DNA of 64,000 nucleotides from Buddleja alternifolia (taxonomy: Eukaryota > Streptophyta > Magnoliopsida > Lamiales > Scrophulariaceae): contig CM033396.1 in the NCBI GenBank assembly GCA_019426215.1, positions 22,955,101 to 23,019,100 of the forward strand, read 5' to 3'. A model generated the notes under the pieces. It was not told the DNA's origin and did no database searches. It was given only the letters and a program-made list of their open reading frames with translations. Position numbers and translations under genes: made by a program. Shown here in pieces: positions 45,212 to 56,713 of the stretch (its first letter is position 1; each line of letters opens with the position of its first letter).

Positions 45212-46273
45212 TGTTTACACCATAAAATAATTTGGGTTTTCGAATCACAGAGCCCAAATAGCCCAAACTGTAGAAATTCGAAAAGAAGAAAATAAAATGA
45301 AATCCAAATAGCCAATCACCTGCAAAGACGCGCTAATTTGAAAAGATTTGAAAGAGCAGTTGAGGATAGTTGAAGATGGTTCCCGAAGACAAGGAACGTG
45401 GGTTGAAGACGGTTCCCGAAGACAAGATATATAGGAGCCGCGGAGAAAGGAAAAGGACATCGCAAGATCATCATACTTCTATATAGTTCATAGTGTAATG
45501 TAGGAGTAGCTCTTAGCGTAAATTAGGAGTAGCCGTAATGTAATTTAGGGTTAGACTCGATGGGATTTGCCTTCAAGGCATGTATCAGCATTCGCTTGCT
45601 TGTAATTCCAAAATAATACATTTGATCGAGAGATTCTCACGTAGGTATAAGATTATCTTTTTGTCAGATTTAAGTATCTGAGAGATAATTTTTATCTGAA
45701 CTTGAATTTTTCCTTCACAGTATTATTGTTTCATTCGAAGACAATAACTCCGTTTAGCGAATCGAACGCAGGGGGTGAGAAATAATACGTTCGATCGAGA
45801 GATTCTCACGTAGGTATAAGATTATCTTTTTGTCAGATTTAAGTATCTGAGAGATAATTTTTATCTGGACTTGAATCTTTCCTTCACTGTATTATTGTTT
45901 CATTCGAAGACAATAACTCCGTTTAGCGAATCGAACGCAGGGGTGAGAAATAATACATTCGATAGAGAGATTCTCAAGTAGGTATAAGATTATCTTTTTG
46001 TCAGATTTAAGTATCTGAGAGATAATATTTATCTGGACTTGAATCCTTCCTTCACTGTATTATTGTTTCATTCGAAGACGGCATATATTTTCATCAATTG
46101 CGGTCCGAATAATTACTTTAAACAACACGCCGAAGTGTTAAATTTTGAACCACCGTCTAGCGCATCGAATTCGAACGCGGGGGTTGATAGATAATTCTAA
46201 GTGGAGAATTATCGCGGGGCTCGGAACGTGCAATTGGATCCACCCTAATACATTTTGTTTTTTTAACAAAACA
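45212..46273 (+). repeat. 5' LTR with three 169-bp tandem units
   Basis: TGTTTACACCATAAAATAAT...AACAAAACA. Tandem units start at about 45612, 45781 and 45949 (AATAATACATTTGATCGAGA, then TAAGATTATCTTTTTGTCAG and GTTTAGCGAATCGAACGC). The minus-strand 71-codon frame near the start is duplicated in the other LTR and is not a gene. Confidence 0.88.
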
Positions 46274-46333
46274 AGTTTTTGGCGACCACAGTGGGAGATC
46301 AATCGAATTTGACTTCCAAAAATCCGTTATAAG

Positions 46334-46907
46334 ATGTCAGAAGATTCTTTTAGAGAAGAACCAAATGATAATCTGGAAACACAGCCTGTGTCTCGATACA
46401 GGATCCGGGCAGATAAAATGTATAAACAATTTGTTAAAGTCATAAAGCAGACTTTAATAGGCACTCAAGATGATCAACGAAGGGAATTCAATGATCAGTA
46501 TCGAGACCCAAGAGGGTTTGGCTCGAGAAGTTACTCGAGTGGTAACCGAATTAGGTAATATTTCTAAGTTAGAAATTCCTAACAGCAAATTATTTGAGAC
46601 GAAAACAGATAATGAAAATTTGGTCGATCTTTTGTTCTCAAAAGAAAAGATCGATAATAATCATATGCGACCTTTATTTGTGAAAGCCGAGATCAAAGGC
46701 ATTAAGATTAGCAAAGTTCTAATTGATTCGAAATGTTCAATTCGAAATGTTACTCAATTCGAATTAAACCTAGGAGCTCAAAATGCTCAATTCGAGGTTA
46801 TATCCTCGCGTTCAAAATGTTCAATTCGAAATATTACTCAAATTCGAAATGTTACTCAATTCGAATTGAACCTAGGAGCTCGAAATGTTCAATTCGAGGT
46901 TGGTTAA
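46334..46907 (+). pseudogene. gag/protease-like remnant of the 4.2-kb element
   Basis: The first frame (46334-46558: MSEDSFREEPNDNLETQPVS) shifts into a second (46470-46907). The second carries NHMRPLFVKAEIKGIKISKV followed by LIDSK, the position of the Ty3 protease active site (family form: V-L-V/I-D-x-G). The D-G motif is not kept, and the frame then dissolves into repeats of 'CSIRNVTQFELNLGA'. Non-functional. Confidence 0.55.
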
Positions 46908-48000
46908 ACTTCGAATCCTATACCCCTCGAAGAACAGAATTGTATGAACCAACCAAATCCTGGGGGGCAACCGGGAATGAACCAAACGAATACTAACCAA
47001 TCTCCACAGTCCCTAGAAAATCAGGGTTTCCGCCAGTAGAGGGCTCGAATGCAGAAGATTCAAAACGTGGCCCAAGGCCAAGGTGGTCGAGTGATTGAAC
47101 CCGACGGTCAGAAGCCCATGGAGGAACCACATGGGCAAAGCCAAGAGATGCTACCTTCGTATCTCGATAAAAAATCATCATCAACATTCTCTCGAAGAAT
47201 TCCAATTCGAACCATCAGAAATCATCATCAACATTCTCTCGAAGACTTCTAATTCGAACCATTATAACATCCAAATGCGTCTGCAAATCATGGCTCGAAA
47301 TAAAGCATGCTTGAAGATGAAGGTTTCGAGTCCTCGCAATCCAAGATATGTGCTCGAGGGCTGAAGGAACGAAATGGAACAGGTTGTGAAGGGCAAGAAT
47401 TTGGAGATTTGCCATTAACCGAATCTTAATCGAAAGGGTAGCTCGAGAAAATGAAAGAAAGAATTTTTCTGCGATTTTCTCAGCGATCTCTGTTTACTTG
47501 AAAGGCAAATCAAAGAAGATGGCTAAGAGATGCTCGAATTGAAGGTTCGAAAAGGGGCCCCGTTTTGATTTCGAGGTGTTCACCGTTTCGACCTCAAGAG
47601 ATTCCGACTCAGTTAAAGATACCTCGAGAGTTGCAGATTCATTCGAAGGACCTGAGTTCTGGAGTTTCATCCACGGGTTCAATGATTTCTCCAACTCGAG
47701 TACCCTGAATTGAATGTTTGAAAAGGGGCCCAAATTCGATTTCGAGGGTGTCCACCGTTTCGACCTCAAGGAACAGGAAGCCGATGCATTTTTTTTGGAA
47801 AAGTCGGAATTCCCATGTTCCCGAATAATATTCAAGTACCATATGCAGGGGGGGAGGATGAGCCAACGAAACTTGCACGCTCGAGATAAGGCACACTCAA
47901 GATACTATGTGCTCGAGATAAGGCACACTCGAAATACTATGTGCTTGAAATGAGGCATACCCAAAATACTATGTGCTCGAAATGAGTATACTCAAAACAC
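46725..48000 (+). repeat. repeat-rich internal region with very frequent TCGA
   Basis: Three blocks: GTTCAATTCGAAATGTTACT repeated with AACCTAGGAGCTC (46733-46905); a ~55-bp phrase AAAAGGGGCCCCGTTTTGAT (47549) and its relative at 47717 (AAAAGGGGCCCAAATTCGAT), each followed by CCGTTTCGACCTCAAG; and 33-37-bp units GTGCTCGAGATAAGGCACAC (47878-47990). CTCGA, TTCGA and CTCGAG occur every few dozen bases. Confidence 0.75.
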
Positions 48001-48324
48001 CATATGTTAAGTGAATTCGAACAAGAAACCGATGCATTTATGGAAAAGTTTGAAGGAAGAAAAGTGAAAAATAAACGAAAAGTTGACGGTGAGACTTCAA
48101 ACAGCCGTAATTTTTGATCCGGTTGGAGTTACAGGGCCCACAAGATACCAAATCGAAGCTCTTTTCGAGACGAATCCAATCAAATTGCTAGGATCATTTT
48201 ATGATAACCGATCGACATCAAATTCCATTGTTTAGGCCTTCGTTTGGTCCGTTTACTATTTTAATACACATGTGTCTTTTAATACACATGAACTCGAAAC
48301 GTTCATGTATATTAGGGGAGCATT

Positions 48325-49386
48325 TGTTTACACCATAAAATAATTTGGGTTTTCGAATCACAGAGCCCAAATAGCCCAAACTGTAGAAATTCGAAAAGAA
48401 GAAAATAAAATGAAATCCAAATAGCCAATCACCTGCAAAGACGCGCTAATCTGAAAAGATTTGAAAGAGCAGTTGAGGACAGTTGAAGATGGTTCCCGAA
48501 GACAAGGAACGTGGGTTGAAGACGGTTCCCGAAGACAAGATATATAGGAACCGCGGAGAAAGGAAAAGGACATCGCAAGATCATCAGACTTCTATATAGT
48601 TCATAGCGTAATGTAGGAGTAGCTCTTAGCGTAAATTAGGAGTAGCCGTAATGTAATTTAGGGTTAGATTCGATGGGATTTGCTTTCAAGGCATGTATTA
48701 GCATTCGCTTGCTTGTAATTTCAAAATAATACATTTGATCGAGAGATTCTCACGTAGGTATAAGATTATCTTTTTGTCAGATTTAAGTATCTGAGAGATA
48801 ATTTTTATCTGAACTTGAATTTTTCCTTCACAGTATTATTGTTTCATTTGAAGACAATAACTTCGTTTAGCGAATCGAACGCAGGAGGTGAGAAATAATA
48901 CGTTCGATCAAGAGATTCTCACGTAAGTATAAGATTATCTTTTTGTCAGATTTAAGTATCTGAGAGATAATTTTTATCTGGATTTGAATCTTTCCTTCAC
49001 TGTATTATTGTTTCATTCGAAGACAATAACTCCATTTAGCGAATCGAACGCAGGGGTGAGAAATAATACATTCAATAGAGAGATTATCACGTAGGTATAA
49101 GATTATCTTTTTGTCAAATTTAAGTATTTGAGAGATAATATTTATCTGGACTTGAATCTTTCCTTCACTGTATTATTGTTTCATTCGAAGACGACACATA
49201 TTTTCATCAATTGTGGTCCGAATAATTATTTTAAACAACACGCCGAAGTGTTAAATTCTGAACCACCGTCTAGCGCGTTGAATTCGAACGCGGGGGTTGA
49301 AAGATAATTTTAAGTGGAGAATTATTGCGGAGCTCGAAACGCGCAATTGGATCCACTCTAATTTAATTTGTTTTTTTAACGAAACA
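48325..49386 (+). repeat. 3' LTR of the 4.2-kb element
   Basis: Same length and same triple 169-bp repeat as the 5' LTR. The differences are mostly C/T and G/A transitions. Confidence 0.88.
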
Positions 49387-49391
49387 GATCC

Positions 49392-50291
49392 AATAATTAT
49401 TTCACCCATCATTATGATGATAAGATATCTTCAGGACCATAGGACGTAGTATCTGTTTCAATCCAGCTCAACTTTGAAAAGTATTTCACTACTAACGCTT
49501 TATGAAACTAGTACAAGAACATGAATTGGCAATTCCACCACTTGTACGTAGTCAAGACTCTTACAATACCATAAATTATGTGTCCTATGATGTAATTAAT
49601 TATCCTCCATTTACTATTCATTATTTGTCCTATCTATATCTCTAATGTTTTGTATTTCAATTATTACAATCATAACTGCCCAAAGTTTTTGGCTATTTCA
49701 TCTCAAATAAGTAAACATGTTCATTAATTTTAAGTCAATTCACCACTGGATGCACTCAGAAATCTAGGGAGTAGAGATGTAGTAAATCTCTCAATTGATA
49801 TTCATTTATTGGTGACACCAATGGAAAATTAAAGTACTTGAAATTTACTCGAGCATCGATTGCTCTCTTGCAAATATATTCATTTGAAATGAAACACTCA
49901 CTTTAATTATAGTGTAATTACAGATAATTCATTTATTATGATACTAATTATGTAGAGAATAATAATAATAATAATAATTATAATAATAATATATTTATTA
50001 CTTAACTTATTTATTTATAATCTGCAAAAATAAAAAATTATTCAATTTTGATGATTATCATCAAATCATATTAATTTGACTTAGAAAATATGATGCATGA
50101 TTGATGAAATTAAAAACAAATATCTGAAAAAAATGATTGACAAATTACAACTATTATACTTAAGAGAAATAAATAGAGAAAATTAATTTTTATTTGAATT
50201 CAAACTATGTTGGTAATTATCTTATTTTGAATTTATAAATTTGCTTATTTTATAAAAAGATTGATAACGACTTTTATTCATAATCAATAGA

Positions 50292-50328
<37 letters not shown>

Positions 50329-51851
50329 CTACTTATGTGGTACAGTTAAATTCAATTAGATTTCCATATGTGCGTTTACTTGGATAACATCAAGGGTTGT
50401 GTTTTAACTTTTAATTTATATAGATTTCTTTTTTTGTCATTCTCTCAATCAACTATTTTTCTTTGACCAGAAAACCTTGAGGGACTAAATGTAATTTTGC
50501 AAAACAAAGAGGTTATTGTAACTTCAAAGTTTAAATACATGACTTGGTAAGAATATTGTTAATTTTTTAATAATGAAGTGTAAAGTTGAATTTATGTTAA
50601 TTTGAGACGATTTAAATGAATTTAACCAAGCAATTAGTGGATTGCATTTGGTCAAATCATACCAAATGTGGACCAAAATAGTATATTGAATATCATGCTA
50701 AATATTTTGATTCGGTTAGATTATTTTACATGTAAAATTTTGATTTTCGTTTAGGAACTTAGTAAACAATTTTTTTAAAATATAGTAAAATAAGGAATCA
50801 AATTTTATTAAAAATAAAAAGACCAATGAAAATTTATATAAAAAAAATGTATTTAGTCCAATACGGTATAACAGACGAGCCAATACTAATGCAATTGTAT
50901 ACCAAATATAAATAGAAAAAATGAAAACAAATACCACGTTTATTTTAGGAGTAATATCACCTTTGACAAACGACAGTTAGTCGTAGGAAGGTGAATGTTA
51001 GGTTTTATTATAAAAAACGATGTTTGTTATATGCTGAAATAAGCAGTTTGAATTGTAACTACACTAAATTAAATAAAAAAGTTAGCTAGTGTAAGTAACC
51101 ATTTTTTATTTTTTTTTATTTAAAAACAAGGGCAATGTTGTCATTTTACACTTTTTTCGTCATGCTTGACTAACAATCGTTAGTTAGAGGGAGGTCAATG
51201 TAAAGTTTTATTATAAGAGAGAATATTTTTTATGTATTCAAAATAAGTGCGTTAAATTATAATTATAATAAATAAGAGGGATAATTAGTGTAAATAAGCG
51301 TAAATTCAAAGCTATTATTAACTTATTGTGATAGAGTAATTGTTGCTTAAAATTGTTGATCTAGAAAATAGTTTTGAATAAATTCACTTTTTAAAGTATA
51401 TATCTTTAATGGCCTACCATACCACAAGCTAGATAATAATGTTAGGGAAATTTTATGCTCACTTACTTTCAGTTGAAAATACACCGCTGTAAAATTGTTT
51501 GTTACCCATTGTAGGATAGGTAATCCGTAACTCAACTCGATGGAGGACGACTTATCGGAGATTGGCCCGGTTGTGCATGATATCAAATCTTTATTTCTTG
51601 GTTTATTTCAGTTTCTTGTTCTCTTATTAGATGAGAGGGCAATTCAATGACACATTATTTAGCTAGGGGGACTTTAGATAACCACGAATGTATTTTGAAT
51701 ACCCCACCCTTTACTACGTCGATCGGCGGTCGGCTATTGTTTCTCAAATTTCACTTTTGGTTTGACACTGTAATATCGTCTTTTCCTACTGAAAATATGA
51801 AGTTCTATTGTCCCCACCTGTGATAGTGCATCTTCTCTTAGGATGTATTTT
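49392..51851. other. AT-rich DNA, no gene seen
   Basis: Holds an (AAT)n run at 49957-49990 and a (TA)n run at 50297-50324. Two imperfect direct copies of 'ggtgaatgttaggttttatt' / 'ggtcaatgtaaagttttatt' type sequence lie at about 50983 and 51193, each preceded by an ACTAAC/GTTAGT phrase. Open frames are AT-driven. Confidence 0.45.
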
Positions 51852-51876
51852 ATTTCTGTTATGAATAATTCATTAA

Positions 51877-52987
51877 TTGAACTTTAAAACAACATACTTA
51901 AATATTTATTTATAAATTATTAGAATTAAAACTTAACAAATTTGTTTTTGAACACTTCCATCTCCAATTAAGTGATCAATTTTTTCATTAGGATCATCAA
52001 AGAAATCAGCAACATCTAAATGAGTGTCATCAAAATCGGCCATGATCAGAATCGCCTTTTTCAAAAAACAAAATTTGTTTCTATTTTCTTTCTTTTACTT
52101 TTTAGCGATTCTTGGTAAAGGTCAACAAGATGCTTTGGTGTACGACAGATACATGACCAATAACCTTTACCACCACAACGATAGCATAAATTTTTCACAA
52201 ATTTGCTATTTTGGCCACTTTCATGTTTCTCTTCATTATTTTTCCACTTCTGGTGGAAAGATGTTTTTTTTTTTAATAACCACCACGATTTCTATGACCA
52301 TATCCACGACCACGTCCACGTCCATGATTTTTTTAATGATTAAAATAGTTATGTGCTGCTACTTTCACTTCAGGGAATGTAGCAGAACTAGTTGGACGAG
52401 ACTCATGATTAAAATAATTATATATTGCTCAACACATTCACTTCAGGGAATGGAGTATAGTTATTTGCATATATGAATTTATATATTGCTCAACACATTC
52501 ACTTCAGGGAATGGAGTATAGTTATTTGCATTAAGATGAATTTCAATATCTAACGCCCAAGAAAAATAATTTTTCCTCGTAATATCAAGAGTCACAAAGT
52601 CAAGTTTTTTTTCAAGATTCATCATATAATACTATTATCAAAGTATAAGATGAATAACATAACAATCATTCAACTTCTTAAAATATTTTCAACATGATAG
52701 GATTATTCAAAAGAATAATACTAATCAAATATATGCACATATATATACATATGTCTTCTTTCTAAACATCAAGAGAATTATTGCATATTTCTATTTTTGT
52801 TAAATATTGAAATATACATACCTTTTCTTTACTTTTTCTTCTTGCTTTGTTTTGAAAACCTTGTCCATCAATTTTCTTTACAAACTCATAATAACTCATA
52901 AAAATTTCTCACTACATTTACATCATATGTTGAGTACCCCATGTATATCTTTTGCCAAATTTCAAAATGATTAACACCTTGAGACGG
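51877..52987 (-). pseudogene. gag: Ale-type gag and leader, inverted and decayed
   Basis: Read on the minus strand. Gag start-type phrase DITRKNYFSWALDIEIHLNA (about 52600-52540), PTSSATFPEV repeated (a duplicated stretch, 52430-52510), Arg/Gly-rich NHGRGRGRGRGYGHRNRGGY, and a zinc knuckle CYRCGGKGYWSCICRTPKHL (His replaced by Tyr). Then ADFDDTHLDVADFFDDP. Stops and frameshifts are frequent. The 150-codon plus-strand open frame at 52024 is antisense to this and not a gene. Confidence 0.7.
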
Positions 52988-53193
52988 ATCGTGCTGATAA
53001 CGTGTTATGAAATAACCCCAAATATTATGAAATGTATACAAATATTCTAAAGTAGAGAGACTAGAGAATTAAGAAGAGGATTCTTTCTTTGATTTTGGTG
53101 TATTTCTCAATACAATGGCAAAGCTTATTTATAGGCACAAAACAAGATCAAATATTGATTACAAAATGAGGTAATGGAATTGTAGGTGAATCC
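52988..53193 (-). repeat. inverted 5' LTR piece and PBS of the Ale-type element
   Basis: 53003-53193 is the reverse complement of 55134-55320 of the 3' LTR. The flanking 52988-53002 reads CGTTATCAGCACGA on the minus strand, the PBS usual for Ale-type Copia. The outer ~85 bp of the LTR are not here; the first 20 bp are at 51857. Confidence 0.82.
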
Positions 53194-54352
53194 AATCACA
53201 GTAGGATACAAATGGGTATTTGTGCGAAAACGAAATGAGAAAAATGAAATTGTAAGATATAAGGCACGTCTTGTTGCCCAAGGGTTTTCGCAACGACCTG
53301 GCATAAATTGTGAGGAGACTTATTCTCCTGTGGTGGATGCAACTACTTTTCGTTATATAATAAGTCTGGCAGTGCATGAAAAACTTTATTTGCGTCTAAT
53401 GGATGTTATATATATATATATATATGAAAATCCTTGAAGGATTTAATATGCCTGAAGCATATAATTCAAGTTCTCGAGAACATTATTCAATTAAATTAAA
53501 GCATTGATTGTTTGATGTGATCAAATTGTTTAAAGTGCTTAAATATATGAATACATTCATGTTTATAAAATATGATTCTAAATCATTGCGTTTAATATGT
53601 ACTTGAGTATGCTTATTTGATGAAATCAAATTAAAACATTAGTATGTGTGATTGTATTCAACATGAGAAACTTGATGTGATCAAGTGTATTATTTAAATT
53701 ATTTAAACATATGTTGAATATATGATGTCAAATTGTTTTTGGAATGATAGTTGAGTGGGAGTATTTTCCAAGATAAGGAGAAACGTTTTGATGAGATCAT
53801 ATAATTCAAAGTGAATATTTGTTGAAGGAAGGATATAAGAATGATCCAATTTATCCTTGTATTTTCATGAAAAGATCTGGAAATGAGTTTGTTATAATTA
53901 CAGTTTATGTTGACGATTTAAATATCATTGGAACTCCTGAAGAGATTTCAAAAACTGTTAATTGCTTAAAGAAAGAATTTGAGATGAAAGATCTTGGAAA
54001 AACAAAATTTTGCCTTGGGTTGCAAATTGAATATTTAAAAAACAAAATTTTTGTATATCAAAACGCTTATGTATCAAAGGTGCTAAAGCGGTTTTACATG
54101 GATAAATCACATCCATTGAGCACCCCTATGGTCGTAAGGTCACTAGATGTGAACAAAGATCCTTTTCGACCTCGAGAAAGTGATGAAGAACTAATTGGTC
54201 CGGAAGTACCATATCTAAGTGCAATCGGTGCACTAATGTACCTTGCTTGTCATACTCGACCTAATATAAGCATTCGCTGTTAATCTATTAGCAAGATATA
54301 GTTCTTCTCCTACACGAAGGCATTGGAATGGGGTTAAACAAATGCTGGATAT
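53194..54352 (+). pseudogene. Ale-type reverse transcriptase, interrupted
   Basis: PITVGYKWVFVRKRNEKNEI, ARLVAQGFSQRPGINCEETY and SPVVDATTFRYIISLAVHEK (to 53400), then a TA microsatellite where AYLYGSLDNDIYMK-type sequence is expected. GFNMPEAYNSSSREHYSIKL follows to 53505, then about 310 bp of unrelated AT-rich sequence in place of the SLYGLKQ block. RT resumes at 53819: LLKEGYKNDPIYPCIFMKRS, ITVYVDDLNIIGTPEEISKT (YVDD active site), KKEFEMKDLGKTKFCLGLQI, PEVPYLSAIGALMYLACHTR. Broken again near 54283. Confidence 0.85.
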
Positions 54353-54826
54353 ATGTCTGATCCTCATAATGGTCGTTCACAAACGGGTTATTTATTTATA
54401 TGTGGTGGTACAACCATTTCATGGCGATCTATGAAACAAATTATATCGGCCACATCATCTAATCATGCAGAATTCTTGGCTATTCACGAGGCAAGTCAAG
54501 AATGTGTTTGGTTAAGATCCATGATTCAACACATTCGAGGGACTTGTGGTTTATCTTCTGGAAAAAGGATCCCGACGATCTTATATGAAGATAATTCCGC
54601 ATGTATCGCACAATTGAAAGAAGGGTACATTAAAGGAGATAGAACAAAACATATTTCACCAAAGTTCTTTTTCACTCACGATCTTCAGAAGAATGGTGAT
54701 ATCAATGTTCAACAAATCCGTTCCAGAGATAATCTTGCTGATTTGTTCACCAAGGCACTTCCCACAGCAACATTTGAAAAGCTACTCTACAATATTGGTG
54801 TGCGCAGACTTAAAGATCTTGACTGA
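54353..54826 (+). pseudogene. Ale-type RNase H
   Basis: 157-codon open frame to the natural end: SDPHNGRSQTGYLFICGGTT, SATSSNHAEFLAIHEASQEC, TILYEDNSACIAQLKEGYIK, GDRTKHISPKFFFTHDLQKN, NLADLFTKALPTATFEKLLY, GVRRLKDLD. Catalytic Glu (HAEF) and Asp (YEDN) are kept; the N-terminal part with the first Asp is cut. The PPT and 3' LTR lie about 220 bp downstream. Confidence 0.85.
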
Positions 54827-55047
54827 TATTGTCATGAGGGGGAGATAATACGCGCTGCACTCTTTTTCCCTTAACCAAGGTTTTTCCCACTGGGTTTTCC
54901 TGGTAAGGTTTTTAATGAGGCAGCATCTGATTGCGTATTGAAAGAATTATGTACTCTTTTTCCTTCACTAGGTTTTTATCCCACGGGGTTTTTCCTAATA
55001 AGGTTTTAACGAGGCATATTCTTAAGTGATGGACATCCAAGGGGGAG

Positions 55048-55326
55048 TGTTATGAATAATTCATTAAGTGGATGTCCATATAACTCCAATACATAATTTA
55101 GTGGATTCACCTACAACTCCAATATCTCATTTAGTGGATTCACCTACAATTCCATTACCTCATTTTGTAATCAATATTTGATCTTGTTTTGTGCCTATAA
55201 ATAGGCTTTGCCATTGTATTGAGAAATACACCAAAATCAAAGAAAGAATCCTCTTCTTAATTCTCTAGTCTCTCTACTTTAGAATATTTGTATATATTTC
55301 ATAATATTTGGGGTTATTTCATTACA
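55048..55326 (+). repeat. 3' LTR of the Ale-type element (279 bp)
   Basis: TGTTATGAATAATTCATTAA...GGTTATTTCATTACA. TATAAATA lies at about 55196-55203. Internal short repeats ATTTAGTGGATTCACCTACA occur twice. Confidence 0.88.
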
Positions 55327-55331
55327 ATTTC

Positions 55332-56708
55332 AAAATTAATCGTACTTGATCAATTCTTTGACATTGGGAAAACAATTATCATCATTGTCAGCTTTACAAA
55401 GGGCTACAATCTATGATGCACGGGTACAGGATACGAATATTGAGATGACATTGACACGAAATACGTTAATTCTTAAAAAAATTAGTATACAGACATGTTT
55501 CAAATACGATTGCCCATGTGTATTTTTTTTTTTCAATAATTGGACAGGAACACGGGATAATTTTTCGGAGTATTCGTGTATCATAGACTACAATGTAAGT
55601 ACATGATTGGATATTCGGAATTCTCATTAATTTGAATATGAATATGAATTTGAAAGATGTACCCAAATCTTAAGTAAAGTTTTTTTAATAAAATGGTCAC
55701 ATATATCATTACATCATGTTGAATATTGATCAAATTTGATGTACAGCTAGTGACGATATGAGTGGGAGTTCAAATCCTTGAATATTATCCTGACCATTTC
55801 GACTTTACCAATAAAGCTGAGGCTCATCGACTAATGCCAAGTTGATCGGCGTCTTTATAATCCTCTAATGCGTTTATATCATTGAGAACTTCAACAAATT
55901 TTCAAGACAATAATATATTTGAGAGTGATTCCGGAATTGCTTTCAAAAGGATAATAAAAGTCGATATCGATGGAGTCAACTCAGCTGAGTGGGCCTACAT
56001 TTGAAGCTATTAAAGTCATCAGATCCAACAGGAGACCAACCGATGTGGTAATTCCTGAATATCCGAAGAAGTGATAATTTTGGGAAAAATTTTGTATAAA
56101 TTGAGTTTTGGGTCTCATCTGTGAACCTTGTGGATGTGATTAATCCACATTATTTATTTTTTAAATCAAAAAAATATAATAGGTGATGTGGATTAATCAC
56201 AGCCACAAGGTGCACAAATAGGGCCCAAGACCCGATGTATAAAAGTATTTTCTCTCTACTAGTGTGAATGCATTGCCTGCCTCAAGAAGGACGTTAATTT
56301 AAATTGGGCATGCATGTTTATAATATATATATATATATGTATATATCTCAATTCAAACCTCTTTCTTTTATTTTGGTCGAATACAGTAATTAAGGACTAG
56401 AATTATGTCTACGTTACGCAAAGTATGTTTCCGATACTAAAATGGTTTTCTTTCGTCATTCGGATTTAGCTATCCCCCAAATTATATGGTTATTATTCTG
56501 GAAGTAAGTGTTTTGGTGAAATTATTTGGTGAGAAAATTAATTGGAAGTAGGTGTTTTTTGTTGAGAGTGTGTTGGTTATGTTTTGAGAATTTCGTATTT
56601 TATTTCTTCCAGGAAAATGCATTTAATTTAGCCATTTCCAAATAATATTTGTGTGATGTTTTAATAAGATTATGCTTGATTTTATTTTCAGATGGAACGA
56701 ATATTATT
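55332..56708. other. no gene seen; one foldback repeat
   Basis: AT-rich. The open frames at 55346-55666 are mutually antisense and unsupported. The foldback at 56090-56250 is listed separately. Confidence 0.4.
56090..56250. repeat. foldback (MITE-like) repeat, ~160 bp
   Basis: The two arms share GTGATTAATCCACAT, ACCTTGTGG and GGGTCT in inverted order, around a short A/T-rich loop. No clear TSD, so the superfamily is open. Confidence 0.55.
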
Positions 56709-56713
56709 GTAAC

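Larger units (their letters stand above)
45212..49386 (+). mobile_element. complete non-autonomous Ty3-type LTR element, 4.2 kb
   Basis: LTRs 45212-46273 and 48325-49386, both 1062 bp, with about forty mismatches by eye (about 4%). TSD GATCC (45207-45211, 49387-49391). Putative PBS TGGCGACCACAGTGGGAGA at 46280-46298. The purine-rich ATTAGGGGAGCATT precedes the 3' LTR. The internal 2.05 kb carries only short gag/protease-like remnants and repeats. The PBS style and the protease-like phrase point to a Tat/Ogre-like Ty3 parent (inference). Confidence 0.9.
51857..55326 (+). mobile_element. Ale-type Ty1/Copia element with an internal inversion
   Basis: The left end has the first 20 bp of the LTR (TGTTATGAATAATTCATTAA, 51857-51876). 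The right end has the full 279-bp 3' LTR (55048-55326), preceded by PPT CCAAGGGGGAG. TSD ATTTC lies on both sides (51852-51856, 55327-55331). Between them, 51877-53193 lies reversed: gag, leader, PBS and the rest of the 5' LTR read on the minus strand, and join RT on the plus strand at 53194. Protease and integrase are missing. Confidence 0.85.

Noticed and set aside
45245..48573. Pair of 71-codon minus-strand ORFs as a gene family
   Set aside because: Both lie at the same place in the two LTRs of one element.
52024..52476. 150-codon plus-strand ORF
   Set aside because: Antisense to an inverted Ale-type gag (Arg/Gly run and zinc knuckle read on the other strand).
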